DNA of 64,000 nucleotides. It comes from Flaviflagellibacter rhizophilus (GTDB lineage Bacteria; Pseudomonadota; Alphaproteobacteria; Rhizobiales; Methylopilaceae). Numbering within the stretch: position 1 is the first letter of the stretch; every line of letters starts with the position of its first letter. The DNA lies in assembly GCF_033898525.1 (NCBI RefSeq), contig NZ_JAXAFJ010000005.1, positions 62,001-126,000 of the forward strand, read 5' to 3'. The translations under genes and the position numbers were made by a program. The notes beneath the pieces are model-generated. The model ran no database searches, was not told the DNA's origin, and saw only the letters and a program-made list of their open reading frames with translations. Positions 17,322 to 25,188 of this stretch are shown piece after piece.

Positions 17322-18599
17322 ATGAGCGGACATTCGACCTATTCCCCGCAGAACCCGGTTCTCAAGTGGTTCGAAAGCCGCCTGCCGATCATCGGCTTGG
17401 TGCATTCGTCTTTCGTCGCTTACCCGACGCCGCGTAACCTCAACTACTGGTGGACCTTCGGCGGCATCCTCGCGATCATGCTGATGGTGCAGATCGTCAC
17501 GGGCGTCATCCTCGTGATGCACTACACGCCGCATGTGGACATGGCGTTCAACTCCGTCGAGCACATCATGCGCGACGTGAATCTTGGCTGGATGATCCGC
17601 TACATGCACGCCAATGGCGCGTCCATGTTCTTCGTGGCGGTCTACATCCACATCTTCCGCAACCTCTACTACGGCTCGTACAAGGCGCCGCGTGAGGTTC
17701 TGTGGATCCTGGGCGTCATCATCTTCCTGCTGATGATGGCCACCGCATTCATGGGTTACGTGCTGCCGTGGGGCCAGATGAGCCTGTGGGGCGCCACCGT
17801 CATAACTAATCTGTTCTCGGCCATACCGTTCGTGGGAGAGGCTGTGACCACCTGGCTGTGGGGCGGCTTCGCCGTCGACAACCCGACGCTCAACCGCTTC
17901 TTCTCGCTGCACTACCTGCTGCCGTTCATGATCGCCGGCGTGGTCGTGCTGCACATCTGGGCGCTGCACATCCCGGGCAACAACAACCCGACCGGCGTCG
18001 CGGTGAAGTCCAGCTCCGACACCATTCCCTTCAATCCGTACTACACGGTGAAGGATGGCTTCGCGATCGTGCTGTTCTTCATGTTCTTCGCCTGGTTCAT
18101 CTTCTATGTGCCGAACTTCCTCGGCCACGCGGACAACTACATCCGCGGCAACCCGCTGCAGACGCCCGCGCACATCGTGCCGGAATGGTACTTCCTGCCG
18201 TTCTACGCGATCCTTCGCGCCGTACCGGACAAGCTTGGCGGCGTTATTGCGATGTTCGCGGCGATCGTCGTGCTGTTCTTCCTGCCGTGGCTCGACACCT
18301 CGAAGGTCCGCTCCACGTCCTACCGGCCCCTGTACCGCCAGTTCTTCTGGGTTCTGGTGGTGGTGTGCCTGTTGCTCGGCTATGTCGGCGGCAAGCCGGC
18401 TGAGCCTCCGTACATCCTGATCGGCCGCATCTTGACGGTCTATTACTTCGCTCACTTCCTGATCATCCTTCCGCTGCTCGGCTTCTTCGAGAAGACCAAG
18501 CCGCTGCCGGCGTCGATCACGGAGGCCGTGCTTGCCAAGACCCATGGGGCGCCGGTGGTGCCGGCGCACGGGGTCGCCCAGCCGGAGCGCCAGGGGTGA
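17322..18599 (+). CDS. petB: Cytochrome b subunit of the bc1 complex
   Basis: A 425-residue integral membrane protein that binds two b hemes and both quinone sites. The heme-ligating His pairs are visible in TGVILVMHYTPH / NGASMFFVAVYIHIFR and in FSLHYLLPFMIAG / LHIWALHIPG. The Qo-site PEWYFLPFY motif is near residue 287. Eight membrane helices are expected from the hydrophobicity. The gene follows petA by 33 bases and its stop overlaps the possible GTG start of petC, as is usual in the operon. Confidence 0.97.
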   Translation: MSGHSTYSPQNPVLKWFESRLPIIGLVHSSFVAYPTPRNLNYWWTFGGILAIMLMVQIVTGVILVMHYTPHVDMAFNSVEHIMRDVNLGWMIRYMHANGASMFFVAVYIHIFRNLYYGSYKAPREVLWILGVIIFLLMMATAFMGYVLPWGQMSLWGATVITNLFSAIPFVGEAVTTWLWGGFAVDNPTLNRFFSLHYLLPFMIAGVVVLHIWALHIPGNNNPTGVAVKSSSDTIPFNPYYTVKDGFAIVLFFMFFAWFIFYVPNFLGHADNYIRGNPLQTPAHIVPEWYFLPFYAILRAVPDKLGGVIAMFAAIVVLFFLPWLDTSKVRSTSYRPLYRQFFWVLVVVCLLLGYVGGKPAEPPYILIGRILTVYYFAHFLIILPLLGFFEKTKPLPASITEAVLAKTHGAPVVPAHGVAQPERQG

Positions 18600-19522
18600 A
18601 CCAGAACCGTATGACCCAGAAGGGCCGTCCCATGAGCAATGGCTTCCTCTCCCTGCTGAAGGCAGCCAGCCTGGCACTCGCGGTCGTCGTGGCCGTGCCG
18701 GCCATGGCTGCCGAAGAGGGCGGAACGGGCGAGATCAAGGGAGAAGACAACGCTCCCGGCGGTCATGGAAGCCTGAAGCCGACCAAGGAATCGTGGAGCT
18801 TCGCCGGTCCGTTCGGCACCTTCGACCGCGCTCAGGTGCAGCGCGGCTTCAAGGTGTACCGCGAGGTCTGCTCGTCGTGCCACGCGATGTCCCTGGTCTC
18901 CTTCCGCAACCTCATGGAACCGGGCGGCCCGGAATTCTCGGAAGGTCAGGTCCGCACCCTGGCCGCCGAGTACAAGGTGATGGACGGGCCGAACGACTCG
19001 GGCGAGATGTTCGAGCGTCCCGGCCGTCTGTCCGACCGCTTCCCTTCGCCGTTCCCGAACGATGCGGCGGCGCGTGCGGCCAATGGCGGAGCGCTGCCGC
19101 CCGACTTCTCGGTGCTGGCAAAGGCGCGCGGCTATGAGCGGGGCGTCTCGCTCGCGCTGCTCGATCTGGTCATGCAGTACCAGGAGCACGGCGTGGATTA
19201 CATCCATGCCCTGATGACGGGGTACGATCATCCGGCTCCACATGGCGAGACAAAGCCCGGCCTGCATCACAACCCGTACTTCCCGGGTGGCTGGATCGCG
19301 ATGCCGAAGCCCATCAATGACGGGCAGGTGGAATACACCGACGGCACGCCGACGACGGTCGATCAGTATTCGCGCGACGTGTCTGCATTCATGATGTGGG
19401 CGGCGGAGCCGCACCTCGAGGCCCGCAAGCGCATCGGCTTCCAGGTCATGGTGTTCCTGGCCATCTTCGCGGCGCTGCTCTACTACGTGAAGCGCAAGAT
19501 CTGGAGCACCATCCCGCACTGA
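18596..19522 (+). CDS. petC: Cytochrome c1 subunit of the bc1 complex
   Basis: This subunit carries the covalent heme that passes electrons to soluble cytochrome c. There is an N-terminal signal sequence (core LKAASLALAVVVAVPAMA) and the heme site CSSCH at about residues 92-96. A Met-bearing segment GWIAMPKPI supplies the sixth ligand region. One C-terminal membrane anchor follows (FQVMVFLAIFAALLYYVKRKIW). The GTG at 18596 overlaps the petB stop. ATGs at 18611 and 18632 are alternative starts, and the signal peptide would work with any of them. Confidence 0.95.
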   Translation: MNQNRMTQKGRPMSNGFLSLLKAASLALAVVVAVPAMAAEEGGTGEIKGEDNAPGGHGSLKPTKESWSFAGPFGTFDRAQVQRGFKVYREVCSSCHAMSLVSFRNLMEPGGPEFSEGQVRTLAAEYKVMDGPNDSGEMFERPGRLSDRFPSPFPNDAAARAANGGALPPDFSVLAKARGYERGVSLALLDLVMQYQEHGVDYIHALMTGYDHPAPHGETKPGLHHNPYFPGGWIAMPKPINDGQVEYTDGTPTTVDQYSRDVSAFMMWAAEPHLEARKRIGFQVMVFLAIFAALLYYVKRKIWSTIPH

Positions 19523-19557
19523 CGGCCACGTGCCTTCAGGGCTGTGCAAAGCAGGTC

Positions 19558-19580
19558 GATGGCGGCTATAAGCCGCCATC
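19558..19580 (+). terminator. Strong stem-loop after petC (possible terminator or processing site)
   Basis: A perfect 10-bp stem (GATGGCGGCT / AGCCGCCATC) with a 3-base ATA loop lies 36 bases after petC and 24 bases before apt. No T-run follows, so it may act as a Rho-assisted end or mRNA-stabilising hairpin rather than a classical intrinsic terminator. Confidence 0.5.
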
Positions 19581-19604
19581 CCAGCCCTCCTTCCCAGGCT
19601 TCCG

Positions 19605-20144
19605 ATGTCCCTTGCGAATGAGCTTGAAGGCCTGATCCGGACCATCCCGGATTATCCCAAGCCCGGCATCATGTTCCGTGATGTCACCACCCTGCTGCAG
19701 AACCCGACCGGCATCCGCAAGGCCGTGGACGGACTGGCTGAGGCGTTCTCCGACATCGACTATGATCTGGTGGCCGGCATCGAAGCGCGCGGCTTCATCC
19801 TTGGCGGGGCCTTGGCCTATGCCCAGAACCGCGGTTTCGTGACCATCCGCAAGAAGGGCAAGCTGCCGCACGTGACGCTGAGCCAGCAATATGCGCTGGA
19901 GTACGGCGTCGACCATGTCGAGATCCACGCCGACGCCGTGAAGCCCGGCCAGCGCGTCCTGCTCATCGACGACCTCATCGCCACCGGTGGCACCGCAGAG
20001 GCCGGCATGCAGCTTATTCGCCGCCTCGGCGGCAGCGTGGTTGGGGCCGGGTTCGTGATCGACCTGCCGGAACTCGGCGGCGCCCGTCGCCTTGAGGGCC
20101 TTGGCGCCCGCGTGGAATGCCTGATGCGGTTCGGCGGCCATTAG
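19605..20144 (+). CDS. apt: Adenine phosphoribosyltransferase
   Basis: This cytoplasmic salvage enzyme makes AMP from adenine and PRPP. The 179 residues include IEARGFILGGALA in the N-terminal half and the PRPP-binding loop VLLIDDLIATGGTAEA near residues 119-133. Length and motif order are typical for type I PRTases of the APT group. Its position near prs (the PRPP producer, 23.3-24.3 kb) is on the opposite strand and not operonic. Confidence 0.95.
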   Translation: MSLANELEGLIRTIPDYPKPGIMFRDVTTLLQNPTGIRKAVDGLAEAFSDIDYDLVAGIEARGFILGGALAYAQNRGFVTIRKKGKLPHVTLSQQYALEYGVDHVEIHADAVKPGQRVLLIDDLIATGGTAEAGMQLIRRLGGSVVGAGFVIDLPELGGARRLEGLGARVECLMRFGGH

Positions 20145-20172
20145 CTGAGTACAGGCAACCACCGTCCGGTCG

Positions 20173-20835
20173 TCAGAACGCCCCGGCCGCATTGTGCGCA
20201 CTCCGGATCGGTTCCGGCAGCCGGAACTTCGGGGCGCAAGCCAGGATCAGCGAGATTGTGCTGTCGAGGTCGGCGAGGTGTCCCGCTGACACGTAAACCG
20301 GCTTGCAGCCTGCTCGCGTGCGCAGGGCCGCGCCTATGATCTCGCCCCGGTCCGTCACCAGCTGACAGGCGCCGCGTTCCGGCCCCACCTCCTCATGCGA
20401 GCCGCACAGACGGTTCTTGGCGTTGGCGACCGTGGGCACGCCCAGCCAGAGCCCCATATGGCAGGCGATGCCGATCCGGCGCGGGTGCAGGTAGCCCGAG
20501 CCGTCGAAGATGAAGACATCCGGCACATGACGGAGCCGGCTGAACGCCTCTTCCAGAACCGGACCTTCACGGAACGACAGCAGGCCGGGAACATAGGGGA
20601 ACGGCGTCGGCATCTGCGCGACGGCGGTCTCCACCGGCTCGAAGTCCGGGAAGGTTGTGACGACCACGGCTGCGCGCGAGACGTCGTTCTTCACGCTGAC
20701 ATCGACACCGGCCACGAGGCCGATGCCGGCAAGATCGAGCGGCCGATCCGTGATCACCTCGCCCCGCAGCCGGTTCTGTTCGGCCACGGCTTCCTTCGGC
20801 GAGATGTCCCAGCGGTTGACCGCGTTGAGCTTCAT
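20173..20835 (-). CDS. nfi: Endonuclease V (deoxyinosine 3'-endonuclease)
   Basis: This repair enzyme nicks DNA one base 3' of deoxyinosine. The 220-residue protein shows the core LVAGVDVSVKND strand (first catalytic Asp), the YVPGLLSFREGP segment with the catalytic Glu, and FIFDGSGYLHPRRIGIACHMG with the second Asp. KPVYVSAGHLADLDSTISL closes the family signature. It is the last gene of the ychF unit: its ATG shares one base with the ychF stop (TGATG), so it should be translated by coupling. Confidence 0.92.
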   Translation of the reverse strand: MKLNAVNRWDISPKEAVAEQNRLRGEVITDRPLDLAGIGLVAGVDVSVKNDVSRAAVVVTTFPDFEPVETAVAQMPTPFPYVPGLLSFREGPVLEEAFSRLRHVPDVFIFDGSGYLHPRRIGIACHMGLWLGVPTVANAKNRLCGSHEEVGPERGACQLVTDRGEIIGAALRTRAGCKPVYVSAGHLADLDSTISLILACAPKFRLPEPIRSAHNAAGAF

Positions 20836-21929
20836 CAGTTCGCGAAGCGGAAGTGCAGCACGTCGCCATCCGCGACCACGTATTCCTTGCCCTCAAGGCG
20901 CAGCTTGCCGGCATCGCGCGCGCCGGCCTCACCCTTCAGCGACACATAGTCGGTGTAGGCGATGGTCTCTGCGCGGATGAAGCCCTTCTCGAAATCCGAG
21001 TGGATGACGCCGGCCGCGGCCGGAGCCTTCGTGCCTTTTTCGATGGTCCAGGCGCGCGCTTCCTTTGGGCCGACCGTGAAATAGGTGACGAGGCCCAGCA
21101 GCCCATAGCCAGCACGGATCAGCCGGTCGAGGCCGGGTTCGGTCAATTCGAGCGCTTCCATATACTCGGCGCGCTCCTCGTTCGGCAGCACCGCGATTTC
21201 GCTCTCGATGCGCGCGGAGATGGTCACGGCGACGGCGCCTTCCTCCTTCGCCCGACGCTCGACCTCGGCGGAGAATTTGTTGCCGGTGGCGGCGGACTCT
21301 TCCTCCACATTCGCCACGTAGAGCACGGGCTTCGAGGTCAGCAGGTTGAGCGCCTGGAACGCCGGCTGTTCGTCTTCCTTGATGGAGGCGAGGCGAGCCG
21401 GCTTGCCCTCGCGCAGAAGCGGAAGCACCCGGTTGATGAGCTCGATGCTCTCCTTGGCTTCCTTGTCGGTGCGGGCGCGCTTCTCGAGCGCCGGGAGCCG
21501 CTTCTCGAGGCTGTCCAGATCGGCCAGCATCAGTTCCGTTTCGACCGTCTCGGCATCGGCGAGCGGGTCGATGCGGCCTTCGACATGGGTGATGTCGTCG
21601 TCCTCGAAGCAGCGCAGCACATAGGCAACGGCATCGACTTCGCGGATATGAGCGAGGAACTGGTTGCCGAGGCCCTCGCCCTGGCTCGCGCCGCGCACAA
21701 GGCCGGCGATGTCAACGAAGGTGAGGCGGGTCGGGATGATCTGCGCGGAACTGGCGATGGCCGCCAATGCGTCCAGCCGAGCATCGGGCACGGCGACTTC
21801 ACCCACATTGGGCTCGATGGTGCAGAAGGGGTAGTTCGCCGCCTGCGCGGACGCGGTCTGCGTCAGGGCGTTGAACAGGGTGGACTTGCCGACATTGGGC
21901 AGCCCGACGATGCCGCATTTGAAACCCAT
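20835..21929 (-). CDS. ychF: Redox-regulated ATPase / Obg-family protein YchF
   Basis: A 364-residue cytoplasmic P-loop ATPase of the OLA1/YchF group, linked to ribosome and stress functions. The G1 motif is GLPNVGKSTLFNAL at residues 8-21, followed by FVDIAGLVRGASQGEGLGNQFL. A coiled-coil insert covers roughly 130-200, and the C-terminal TGS domain contains TYFTVGPKEARAWTI and GDVLHFRFAN. It lies two bases after pth and overlaps nfi, so it belongs to a pth-ychF-nfi unit. Confidence 0.96.
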   Translation of the reverse strand: MGFKCGIVGLPNVGKSTLFNALTQTASAQAANYPFCTIEPNVGEVAVPDARLDALAAIASSAQIIPTRLTFVDIAGLVRGASQGEGLGNQFLAHIREVDAVAYVLRCFEDDDITHVEGRIDPLADAETVETELMLADLDSLEKRLPALEKRARTDKEAKESIELINRVLPLLREGKPARLASIKEDEQPAFQALNLLTSKPVLYVANVEEESAATGNKFSAEVERRAKEEGAVAVTISARIESEIAVLPNEERAEYMEALELTEPGLDRLIRAGYGLLGLVTYFTVGPKEARAWTIEKGTKAPAAAGVIHSDFEKGFIRAETIAYTDYVSLKGEAGARDAGKLRLEGKEYVVADGDVLHFRFAN

Positions 21930-21931
21930 GA

Positions 21932-22546
21932 TTATCCCCCTGCACGCGCCCCGGGCAGTGCAGGGCTTCCAAGCCCCGCTGCCTCGAGCGCAAGATGCAC
22001 CTTGTTCTGGAAGCCCGGCGCGTCGCCCCGGGCAAGAAGATCTGCGTTAGTGGCGATCGCGTCCGTCAGCGCATCCACCCACGGCCTTTCGGACTTCGCG
22101 AAATCGCCCAGCACATGGCCGTGCACGAGTTCCTTCATGCCGGGATGGCCGATGCCGAGCCGCACGCGCACATAGTCGTTGCCCAGCAGCGCGCTGATGG
22201 AGCGCAAGCCGTTGTGCCCCGCATTGCCGCCGCCGGTCTTCACGCGCAGCTTTGCCGGCGCGAGATCAAGCTCGTCATGGAAGACGATGATGTCTGACAG
22301 TGCGATCTTGTAGAAACGGGCGGCCTCGCCCACCGCGCGGCCGCTCTCGTTCATATAGGTGCGCGGCTTCAGCAGCAGCACCTTCTCGCCGCCAATATCG
22401 GCCTCCAGGGCCTCGCCCTGGAAACGCGCGCGCAGGGGCGAACGGCCCCAGCGCGCGGCGATCTTGTCCACCGCCATGAACCCGATATTGTGGCGGTTGC
22501 CGGAATAGCCGGAACCCGGATTGCCGAGGCCGACAAAGAGCCGCAT
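21932..22546 (-). CDS. pth: Peptidyl-tRNA hydrolase
   Basis: This 204-residue enzyme releases peptides from prematurely dropped peptidyl-tRNA. The N-terminal GLGNPGSGYSGNRHNIGFMAVD contains the catalytic His (residue 20). KPRTYMNESGRAVGEAARFYKI and FHDELDLAPAKLRVKTGGGNAGHNGLRS follow, all diagnostic. It sits 15 bases downstream of rplY, an arrangement found widely in bacteria. A Pro/Ala-rich short tail is present at the C-terminus. Confidence 0.97.
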   Translation of the reverse strand: MRLFVGLGNPGSGYSGNRHNIGFMAVDKIAARWGRSPLRARFQGEALEADIGGEKVLLLKPRTYMNESGRAVGEAARFYKIALSDIIVFHDELDLAPAKLRVKTGGGNAGHNGLRSISALLGNDYVRVRLGIGHPGMKELVHGHVLGDFAKSERPWVDALTDAIATNADLLARGDAPGFQNKVHLALEAAGLGSPALPGARAGG

Positions 22547-22561
22547 GGCTCCCTCCGTATA

Positions 22562-23191
22562 TTACTCGGCGTCGGGCGCTGCGGCTTCGGCAGCCGGAGC
22601 CTCGGCTTCCGCCTCATCCTCGACCTCTTCAGCAGCCGGCGCGGACACGCTGGCGACCGTGAAGTCCTCGTGATGCGTGGGCTTGGCGCCGTTCGGCAGC
22701 TTGATCTGCGAGATGTGCACGGAGTCGCCGATGGCGAGGCCGGACAGGTCGACCTCGATCGCCTCGGGGATGTTCTCCGCCGACACGGACAGCTCGACAG
22801 TGTGCGCAAGGTTCAGCACGCCGCCGTCCTTGAGCCCCGGTGCCTTGTCCTCGTTGATGGTGTGGACCGGCACCGTAACGGTGACGACCGAATCCTTGGA
22901 CACGCGCAGGAAATCGATGTGGACCAGGTGGCCCTTCACAGGATCCAGCTGGTAGTCTCGCGGGATGGCGCGCTCGGTCTTGCCGTTGACGTCGATCTCG
23001 AAGATCGTGGTCAGGAAGCCGCCTGCATTCAGCAGGATGAACATGTCGTTGCCGTTCAGCGCAATGCCGACAGGAGACTGCTTGGCGCCGTAGATGACGG
23101 CAGGAATTTTGTGCTCACGGCGCAGTGCGCGGGCGGCTCCCTTGCCGGCCCGGTCGCGCGCTTCGGCCTTGATGGTCTTGGTCGCGGTCAT
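22562..23191 (-). CDS. rplY: 50S ribosomal protein L25 / general stress protein Ctc
   Basis: A 209-residue long-form L25 that binds 5S rRNA. The N-terminal L25 domain includes GAARALRREHKIPAVIYG and DPVKGHLVHIDFLRVS, and the C-terminal beta domain includes EVDLSGLAIGDSVHISQIKLPNGAK. The tail is acidic and Glu/Ala-rich, typical of alphaproteobacterial Ctc. The ATG at 23191 is supported by a GGAG ribosome site. An upstream in-frame ATG at 23239 would run translation through a terminator-like hairpin and is rejected. The leader (23192-23284) looks regulated; see the separate entries. Confidence 0.95.
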   Translation of the reverse strand: MTATKTIKAEARDRAGKGAARALRREHKIPAVIYGAKQSPVGIALNGNDMFILLNAGGFLTTIFEIDVNGKTERAIPRDYQLDPVKGHLVHIDFLRVSKDSVVTVTVPVHTINEDKAPGLKDGGVLNLAHTVELSVSAENIPEAIEVDLSGLAIGDSVHISQIKLPNGAKPTHHEDFTVASVSAPAAEEVEDEAEAEAPAAEAAAPDAE

Positions 23192-23284
23192 GATGATCTC
23201 CAAAAGAAAAGAAGGCCGCATGGCGGCCTTCGCAAGCATGCCGGCGCACCTCCAGGGTGTGGACGCCGGACGGCGGGTTCTATA
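23192..23284 (-). promoter_or_regulatory. Candidate rplY promoter and structured leader with alternative hairpins
   Basis: TTGCGC (23302-23307) and TATAGA (23279-23284) are spaced by 17 bases on the minus strand and could start a leader of about 80 bases. The leader holds a first hairpin (CCGGCG / CGCCGG arms at 23264-23269 and 23241-23246 with inner CACC/GGTG pairs) and then the terminator-like hairpin. The 3' arm of the first (GCCGGCATG) can pair instead with CATGCGGC inside the second, giving an exclusive alternative fold. Promoter matches are moderate (3/6 and 4/6). Confidence 0.5.
23202..23231 (-). terminator. Intrinsic-terminator-like hairpin in the rplY leader
   Basis: On the minus strand a perfect 9-bp stem (GAAGGCCGC / GCGGCCTTC, arms at 23223-23231 and 23211-23219) with a 3-base loop is followed at once by TTTTCTTTT. 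It ends only about 10 bases before the rplY start codon, so the ribosome site follows immediately. It could end upstream prs transcription, but its place suggests attenuation of rplY itself. Confidence 0.7.
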
Positions 23285-23330
23285 GCGGCAAAGCCCATTC
23301 CGCGCAATTGCGCCGCGCGGGCTGCCCCAG

Positions 23331-24263
23331 CTAGTCGAACAGGCTGGAAACCGACTTTTCTTCCGAGGTGCGGTTGATGGCCTCGCCGATCAGGCTGGCG
23401 ATGGAAATGGTGCGGATGTTGCGCGACACGCGCACCGCTTCGGTGGGCATGATGCTGTCGGTCACCACCAGTTCCTTGAGCTGCGAGGCCGTGATCCGGG
23501 CCACGGCGCCGCCCGACAGGACACCGTGCGTGATGTAGGCATAGACATCTGTCGCGCCCTGTTCGATCAGCGCATCGGCCGCGTTCACCAGCGTGCCGCC
23601 GGAATCCACGATGTCGTCGACGAGGATGCAGGTGCGGCCCCTGACATCGCCGATCACGTTCATCACTTCGCTCTCGCCCGGGCGCTCGCGGCGCTTGTCG
23701 ACGATGGCGAGCGACGCGTCGAGGCGCTTAGCCACGGCACGGGCGCGCACCACGCCGCCGACGTCGGGCGAGATGACGGCGATGTTCTCGGCCTTGATGT
23801 TCTCCTGGATGTCGCGGACCAGGGCCGGCGCGGAGAACAGATTGTCGGTCGGGATGTCGAAGAAGCCCTGGATCTGTCCGGCGTGCAGGTCCAGCGTCAG
23901 CACGCGGTCGGTGCCCGCGCGGGTGATGAGGTTTGCCACGAGCTTGGCCGAGATCGGCGTACGTGGGCCGGCCTTCCGGTCCTGCCGTGCATAGCCGAAA
24001 TAGGGCAGGACGGCCGTGATCCGGCGGGCCGAGGCGCGGCGCAGCGCATCGACCAGGATCAGCAGTTCCATCAGGTGGTCGTTCGTGGGGAACGAGGTGG
24101 ACTGAAGGATGAAGACATCCTCGCCGCGCACGTTTTCGAGGATCTCGACGAAGATCTCCATGTCGGCGAAGCGCCGCACATTGCAGCGGGTGAGGGGGGT
24201 CTGGAGGTAGGCGGCAATCGCCTCCGCCAGCGGACGGTTCGAATTGCCCGCGACGAGCTTCAT
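23331..24263 (-). CDS. prs: Ribose-phosphate pyrophosphokinase (PRPP synthetase)
   Basis: This cytoplasmic enzyme makes PRPP from ribose 5-phosphate and ATP for nucleotide, His and Trp synthesis. The 310-residue class I enzyme shows MKLVAGNSNRPLAEAIAAYL, the ATP-binding FADMEIFVEI region and YFGYARQDRKAGPRTPISAKLVANL. The PRPP-binding loop is CILVDDIVDSGGTLVNAAD. The start at 24263 matches the conserved N-terminus; an in-frame ATG 42 bases upstream is not needed. A 111-bp gap separates it from pgeF. Confidence 0.96.
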   Translation of the reverse strand: MKLVAGNSNRPLAEAIAAYLQTPLTRCNVRRFADMEIFVEILENVRGEDVFILQSTSFPTNDHLMELLILVDALRRASARRITAVLPYFGYARQDRKAGPRTPISAKLVANLITRAGTDRVLTLDLHAGQIQGFFDIPTDNLFSAPALVRDIQENIKAENIAVISPDVGGVVRARAVAKRLDASLAIVDKRRERPGESEVMNVIGDVRGRTCILVDDIVDSGGTLVNAADALIEQGATDVYAYITHGVLSGGAVARITASQLKELVVTDSIMPTEAVRVSRNIRTISIASLIGEAINRTSEEKSVSSLFD

Positions 24264-24375
24264 AGTACCCCCATGCGCGCCGGTTTCCGGCCCCGTCCGG
24301 CGCATCCCAATCTGGAGCGGCTCTTATCAGCGAAAGGCGGCTGCCTCAACTTTCCGGCAGCGGATTCCGCAGGGC

Positions 24376-25188
24376 TTACGCCGAATGTTGCAGAGGTGTG
24401 ACGTCCGCGACCGGAATCGCGATAGCCGCGACCAGTCGCCCATAGTCCGGCTCGCCCCTGTGGGTCGAGCGGCGATAGGAGAAGAATCGCTCCTCATCCG
24501 CATAGGTGTCGTGCCCGGTGTCTTCCACGATGGCGACGTCGCTCTGCTTCAGCTGCTGCACGATGTAGCCGGCCAGATCGAACATGGCATGGCCGCCATT
24601 GGTCGACGCAACGAAGAAGCGCTCGTTGAGCAGATCGGCCGCGCGGAACCGGGCCACGAATTCCGGCCCCACCTCGTAGCTGCGCTGGCGGATGCAAGGC
24701 CCGAGCGCGGCGACCATGGATCCCCGGCGGGCGCCGAGTTTCTCCATGGCATCGACGGTCGCTTCGAGAACGCCGCCGATCGCGCCCTTCCAGCCGGCAT
24801 GTGCGGCCGCGACCACGCCTGCACCCTCATCGGCAAACAGGATCGGCCCGCAATCGGCCGTGGCGACGCCCACCGCGAGACCGGGAATGTTGGTCACCAC
24901 CGCATCGGCGTGCGGCGCCTCGCCCAGCGGCCAGGGCTCGAGCGCCACCATCACCTGGTTGGAATGGATCTGGTGGGGCGTTGCCAGTTGGCCTTCCGCG
25001 ACGCCAAGCCAGCAGGCCATGCGCCGACGATTCTCCGCCACGGCCATGGGTTCGTCCGCCGAGCCGCGCCCTCCGTTAAGCGACGCGTAGATGCCCTGCG
25101 AAACACCTCCCTCCCGGGTGAAGAACGCATGCGAAATGCCGGACAGGGCCGCGAGAGCGGGTGCGGTCACCGGAGAGGGGTTTGTCAT
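24376..25188 (-). CDS. pgeF: Purine nucleoside phosphorylase of the YfiH/LACC1 family (PgeF)
   Basis: This 270-residue protein of the former 'polyphenol oxidase' family is now known as purine nucleoside phosphorylase/adenosine deaminase. The Zn-binding and active-site motifs are visible: ATPHQIHSNQVMV (His), VATADCGPILFAD (Cys) and GVVAAAHAGWKGAIGGVLEATVDAM (His). The C-terminal part has GPCIRQRSYEVGPEFVARF and the terminal DTYADEERFFSYRRS. It overlaps the midA stop by 4 bases (ATGA), so it is the last gene of lgt-midA-pgeF. Confidence 0.93.
   Translation of the reverse strand: MTNPSPVTAPALAALSGISHAFFTREGGVSQGIYASLNGGRGSADEPMAVAENRRRMACWLGVAEGQLATPHQIHSNQVMVALEPWPLGEAPHADAVVTNIPGLAVGVATADCGPILFADEGAGVVAAAHAGWKGAIGGVLEATVDAMEKLGARRGSMVAALGPCIRQRSYEVGPEFVARFRAADLLNERFFVASTNGGHAMFDLAGYIVQQLKQSDVAIVEDTGHDTYADEERFFSYRRSTHRGEPDYGRLVAAIAIPVADVTPLQHSA

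Noticed and set aside
16536..18677. A 713-codon minus-strand frame opposite petA and petB
   Set aside because: petA and petB are certain from cofactor motifs; the antisense product is a His/Arg/Glu-rich string with no fold.
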